From Protostelium mycophagum (Eukaryota > Evosea > Variosea > Protosteliida > Protosteliaceae): DNA of 53,587 nt. The notes under the pieces are model-generated. The model ran no database searches and was not told the origin of the DNA. It worked only from the letters and a program-made list of their open reading frames with translations. Position numbers and translations under genes: made by a program. Of the stretch, positions 49,871-53,587 are shown piece by piece. The DNA lies in NCBI GenBank assembly GCA_002081555.1, contig MZNV01001775.1:1-53587 (forward strand), in the 5' to 3' direction. Each line of letters opens with the position of its first letter. Position 1 is the stretch's first letter.

Positions 49871-51419
49871 ATGCTGGAAGATGAAAGGGGTGGATGTGTT
49901 GACCAGATTCAAAAGATGCGGATTATTACGGAAAAATTTGTGACGCAAGGAAATGAACTGACGTTAAATCCATTCTCTATTGACTCAACAAAGACACACT
50001 TTAGAACTCGCCATAGCGAGTATATGAACGAGAACAAGTGTATCGGTTACCTCTTAAACGTGGATCCGGTCAGCACCGAGCAGTTGAGAAATAGATACTG
50101 TCAGAGCTCACTGCCACCGAGAGATGTTTCAAAAAAGAATAGTTATCCACGCTTGAAGATAAGCCCTTCAATAAAACAGAGTGGAAGAGGTCCAGACATG
50201 ACTTTGGGCGTTTACCTCATGCTACCGGCAGTTACCCAGTGGTTACCGAAAGAAGGTCTAGGAGATCCTCTAGATATTGTCAGACAACACTGCATATTGA
50301 CTCTTCAGTCTCTGCCTGTCACTTCAGATGAGATCGAATACAAAGGAAAAATGCCAGCGACGAGGAATGAGGTCCCAGCACACTTGGGCGACACCTTCGT
50401 CCTTTACTTTCTCTTACAGGTGAGGTCTTTTGATGCGATTTGATGATTTTTTAATCATTCCAGTCGGATCGTCCTTTGGCATGGGCCGCAACGAATGTGT
50501 TCCGGTTGTGCGGCAAAATCCAACAATTTAAAGACAATGCGAACAGCCAAGAGAGAGTTCGTCGGCATACTAAAGTGAAGAAGAGCGAGATGTTTATGAA
50601 AGGGGTACGACAAGCCATGGAGTGGAAGTCTACTGAGGTTTGTTTTTCACCGTTATTTTTGGCGGGAAATTTATACTTATAGGAGGACGAAGATAAAGAG
50701 GTCCCAGAACCCGCGCTGAAAAAGATAAAACCCGAGATTAGAGACGACACATTGAGACCCCGAGACCTGGAGAGGATTCACTCCCTCCCCGCCCCCCCAC
50801 CAACAGGCACAAGAAATTTCTCAAATAATTCTTCGAATAATTTCCCGCCATTCGGTGGTAATCTGAGATACAGTGGTGAGTTTCTTCAAAACGTATTTCT
50901 ACACAAAAATCATTCTGTACAGATGGGCCATCAAATTCTTTCATGACGTCACCACCCCCCGGATTCAATTTCCCCAACTCATTCTACAACGCGAATCAGA
51001 GCTTAGACTACAACGAGCAGGTCACACACACCAGTCTTCCACAGAGCAGTTTGCAGCCCCCAAGTGTTCTGCAATCACAGCCACATTTCCCGCCTCAACT
51101 GTCCTCTTACCACTCATATCTAGACATGATGATGTCAGAACCTCAAGGGAACAACAACCTGTACAGCGATATGACGTCATCATATGGTTTCATGACGTCA
51201 TCACAAGGTGGCCAGAGGGTCAGGAACTCGCATCCTCACGCCCAAGAATCTCGAGTTTTCAGCATGACACGTGCTCCGCTGACTGTGGAGCCCCCGCCAC
51301 ATAACTTCACGTCTTTGCGGGATTTATCAGTGACAAGTGAGTCGCAGAGTCAACGGCCACCGCAGCACCAACAACTGCACCTCCGGTCCTTCAGTGAATT
51401 TTCACCTCGTTTGCATTGA
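49871..51419 (+). CDS. Protein of unknown function with Ser/Pro/Gln-rich tail
   Basis: Four exons (49871-50419, 50464-50637, 50683-50875, 50923-51419), 470 aa. The first 230 residues look globular (LTLNPFSIDSTKTHFRTRHS, GYLLNVDPVSTEQLRNRYC, YPRLKISPSIKQSGRGPDMT, DTFVLYFLLQSDRPLAW, FRLCGKIQQF). A Lys/Arg-rich patch (RVRRHTKVKKSE) and an acidic/basic linker (KKIKPEI) follow. The last 200 residues are low-complexity Ser/Pro/Gln/Asn. This layout resembles a transcriptional regulator, but I recognise no DNA-binding family. In the coding sequence itself, the recurrent TGACGTCA words encode Met-Thr-Ser-Ser. Exon phases close exactly. Confidence 0.7.
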
Positions 51420-51945
51420 TATAAAGTTTTAGAATGTCTCACTATCTGTTTGGTATTCGTATCTGTGAGGGAGTCGCTGACCCTGTCAGCCTGTTCCACT
51501 TTGTGACAACATCTTTAATAATAATTCTGCTTGATCAGAGCGGCCAATATGTGATGCGGTTGTGTCAGTGGTAAAACTTTTGTTGTGAAAATTGAAACAA
51601 GATTTCTGTCTGCCATGTACAGCAACACTTGGAGATCTGACCGGTCAGATTCCCCGCACCACGTTTAAAATCTCGGTAATTAACGTGTTCATTACGGAGA
51701 ATCGGGGAATCTGACCAAATCCTGCAATGCTGAGGAGCATTTCAATGTGGCAAGCAATGATTTCAATGCAGAATTCTTTCGAAAAATTTATGACGTCATC
51801 ACTAACTTGTGCTTCTGTCCGTGCAAAGCGAAAGGTGATTTATTGCAAATGAATGACGTTTTTTAAGGGCATTAATTACCGTGATTTTTGTGGAGGTGGA
51901 GATTTGTGGCAATCAGTCTAAATGTGTTGCTCTCCATGGACATCG

Positions 51946-52170
51946 TTTACTCGTTTACTCGTCTACTCGTTTGTTCAGCCTCAAGTTGGCCTGTTTTACA
52001 ACTGGCCTGCGTGCATCCAACATGTGCCTAGCCGTTTCCCCGGCTCAGGGTAAAGTATTGGTGATTGTCGGTTCATGCCTCTATGTGTCATTGTATTCTT
52101 CTATATGTATGGAAAATATCTTGTCAGTCATTTGGGACTCTGCGTACTTATTTGTTTGTTGGTGGTGTCG
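51946..52170 (+). repeat. Dispersed repeat, copy 2
   Basis: Same orientation and block order as 11289-11486, about 40 kb away, with a short insertion (around GCCGTTTCCCCGGCTC) absent from copy 1. Confidence 0.8.
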
Positions 52171-52358
52171 TGGGTCGATTGGATCTCTTCAATGAAACGT
52201 TTTCGTGGTCTTGGGACTCTCTTGTTTGATGATCTTGTATGTTCAGGGGATGGTAGATCATCATAGTGATCAGGTGAGGGGGGATCTGGTGGTTTGTGTG
52301 GGTGGGCCTCCAGGGTATGGGTGGGGGGAGGGCGACCGGTGTATCGGTTGGGTCATAT

Positions 52359-52684
52359 GTGGGTCTGTATCTATGTTGGGTGGAACCGACGTCTTTTGGC
52401 GGGGTTGCGTTTTTCCGTGTCAGAGTGTATCGTCGTTGTGCCGTTTGTGTTGCTGTTGTGTTTGGTTCATATTCTTATTTCTAGTTTTTTTGTTCTCTTC
52501 GTTGATGAGTTTATGGTGCATCTATTTTTCCATTTTTTCAATAGAGTCACAAGTTGAAGTACATGTTCCTCGTCTGTCCATGGACAACACAATTCAAATT
52601 CTTCTCCATGTGGGTCTATGTCTATGTTGGGTGGGCAACCAACGTCTTTTGGCAGGGTTGCGTTTTTCAGTGTCAGAGTGTATT
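52359..52684 (+). repeat. Local direct duplication
   Basis: A block of about 74 nt at 52359-52432 recurs at 52611-52684 with few changes. Both contain TCTATGTTGGGTGG, CGTCTTTTGGC and GTTGCGTTTTTC, then GTGTCAGAGTGTAT. The interval between copies is T/G-rich. Confidence 0.75.
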
Positions 52685-52778
52685 GTTTACACAACAATTT
52701 TTGCAATATCAATGGATCAATTAGAGCGCTTTGCACTCTACATGCGGATGTAAAAATTGGCAAATGTTGATTTCATTT

Positions 52779-52963
52779 GGAATCACAAAATCCTTTGCAG
52801 CAGCGTTCTTAACCTCAATGGCCTTTTGTTGGGTGGCAGTGGCATCTCTGATGACATCAGCAGACTGCATACATCAGCATAAATACCTGAGCAGCATTGA
52901 CATTCTTGGCTGTAAACATTAGCCTTTTGTTGTGCAGCTTGAGCAGCTGTATAGAAAGTACCC
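52779..52963 (-). CDS. Possible Ala/Gln-rich helical protein fragment
   Basis: On the minus strand two segments translate to similar helical words: YTAAQAAQQKANV (near 52963-52912) and DATATQQKAIEVKNAAAKDF (near 52861-52779), with AKNVNAAQ between them. Joining them needs a 22-nt intron, shorter than any other intron here, so the model is doubtful. Group-3 LEA-like proteins show this kind of Ala/Lys/Gln repetition, but that is only a resemblance. Confidence 0.2.
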
Positions 52964-53587
52964 TTGACATAGATAATAGAATAATTTTGTATTTTATACT
53001 CTACATCTGTAGGTATTCAGCAGGCAGGTGGGTGTCTGTGCATTAACACTTGTGGGTATAAGTGGGTGTGCCAAACAGACAATTAAACACAGTCTGGAAT
53101 CTAAAGCTACAATACATGGAGATTAAGGATTAGTCTACAACCACACATTTTGGCAAATCAAAAAAATGGTCAGAAGAAAATCAGACAGAACAATCTGTTA
53201 AGAGGATTCCACACCAGCAGTATTGTCATAGCTATTGTCTCTATTGTCTTTTTTCTTCCTATCAAACACCATTACTGCAGCTCTGCTGCATCATACCTGT
53301 ACAGCAATGTAGAGCACAAACAAAACAGCCTCAGTACTCAAATGTATACAGGGTATTATGGGAAATTATGAGAAGTGCATTGAAGGATTGACTGAGGCAC
53401 TAACAACAGTCTCAACAATGGAGATGTGCTGGACAAACTGAGAGGTAATAATCAACTGCTCAACCATGCCAAATTGATGAACAAGAGAGAGATTGCAAGA
53501 GTTAATAAGAATATGAAGAGACTATGGCTGAGGTATATTATCACTTTGAGTTGTGAGGATGTTTTGCCACAGCATTATGCTATGGTC

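Larger units (their letters stand above)
51420..53587. other. Repeat-bearing terminal region
   Basis: About 2.2 kb without a solved gene. It holds dispersed repeat copy 2, a locally duplicated GT-rich block, and a possible Ala/Gln-rich coding fragment on the minus strand (52779-52963). Codon-like signal is weak elsewhere. Confidence 0.4.

Overview
The window is nuclear DNA of an intron-rich unicellular eukaryote. Almost every gene is cut by many short GT-AG introns (mostly about 36-100 nt, often opening GTGAGT/GTAAG and closing TAG/CAG behind a CTAAC/CTGAC-like branch point). I rebuilt the genes by splicing by eye. For nearly all recognised genes the exon phases close exactly and give products of normal family length. 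A CFAP184/CCDC96-like axonemal gene implies a ciliated cell. A receptor tyrosine kinase, a Pet127-type mitochondrial protein, a fungal-type amino-acid permease, an F-box/PP2 protein and an OGFr-domain protein together suggest an amoeboflagellate amoebozoan or a unicellular relative of animals/fungi. I cannot fix the species.

Layout. 1-981: C-terminal part of a CFAP184/CCDC96-like gene (+). 1315-1746: small unknown gene (-). 1932-2357: doubtful ORF (-). 2419-5079: PET127-like (+). 5335-6369: Ser/Thr kinase (+). 7129-11174: GPATCH1-like splicing factor (+). 11590-22674: a 35-exon receptor tyrosine kinase with a large Pmp-like beta-helix ectodomain (+). 22950-23705: Ure2-like glutathione transferase (-). 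24851-26431: NBR1-like autophagy receptor (+). 26598-31480: SMC3 (+). 32184-32974: Cys-rich, probably GPI-anchored protein (+). 34005-36163: N-acetylglucosamine-6-phosphate deacetylase (-). 36479-37598: OGFr-domain membrane protein (+). 37710-39379: DCAF12-like WD40 protein (-). 39536-40138: coiled-coil protein (+). 40931-41973: F-box/PP2 protein (-). 42575-45936: amino-acid permease (-). About 46328-47460: probable multi-pass membrane protein (-). 47627-49403: MORN-repeat protein (+). 49871-51419: protein with a long S/P/Q-rich tail, perhaps a regulator (+). 51420-53587: repeats and a possible helical Ala-rich fragment.

These genes do not form a pathway; they are independent eukaryotic transcription units. 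The most unusual content is the receptor kinase (a Chlamydia-Pmp-like GGA[ILV]/FxxN ectodomain on a canonical HRDLAARN kinase, built from repeated phase-1 exons). Next is a dense set of dispersed short motifs: CATCTACAAC/GTTGTAGATG, the E2F-like TTTCCCGCCAAA, TGACGTCA, and small GCGGCTxTGCCGC hairpins. The intron landscape also holds a duplicated intron, a GC-AG intron, a 5S-rRNA-like fragment, a hairpin minisatellite and telomere-like TTTAGGG patches.
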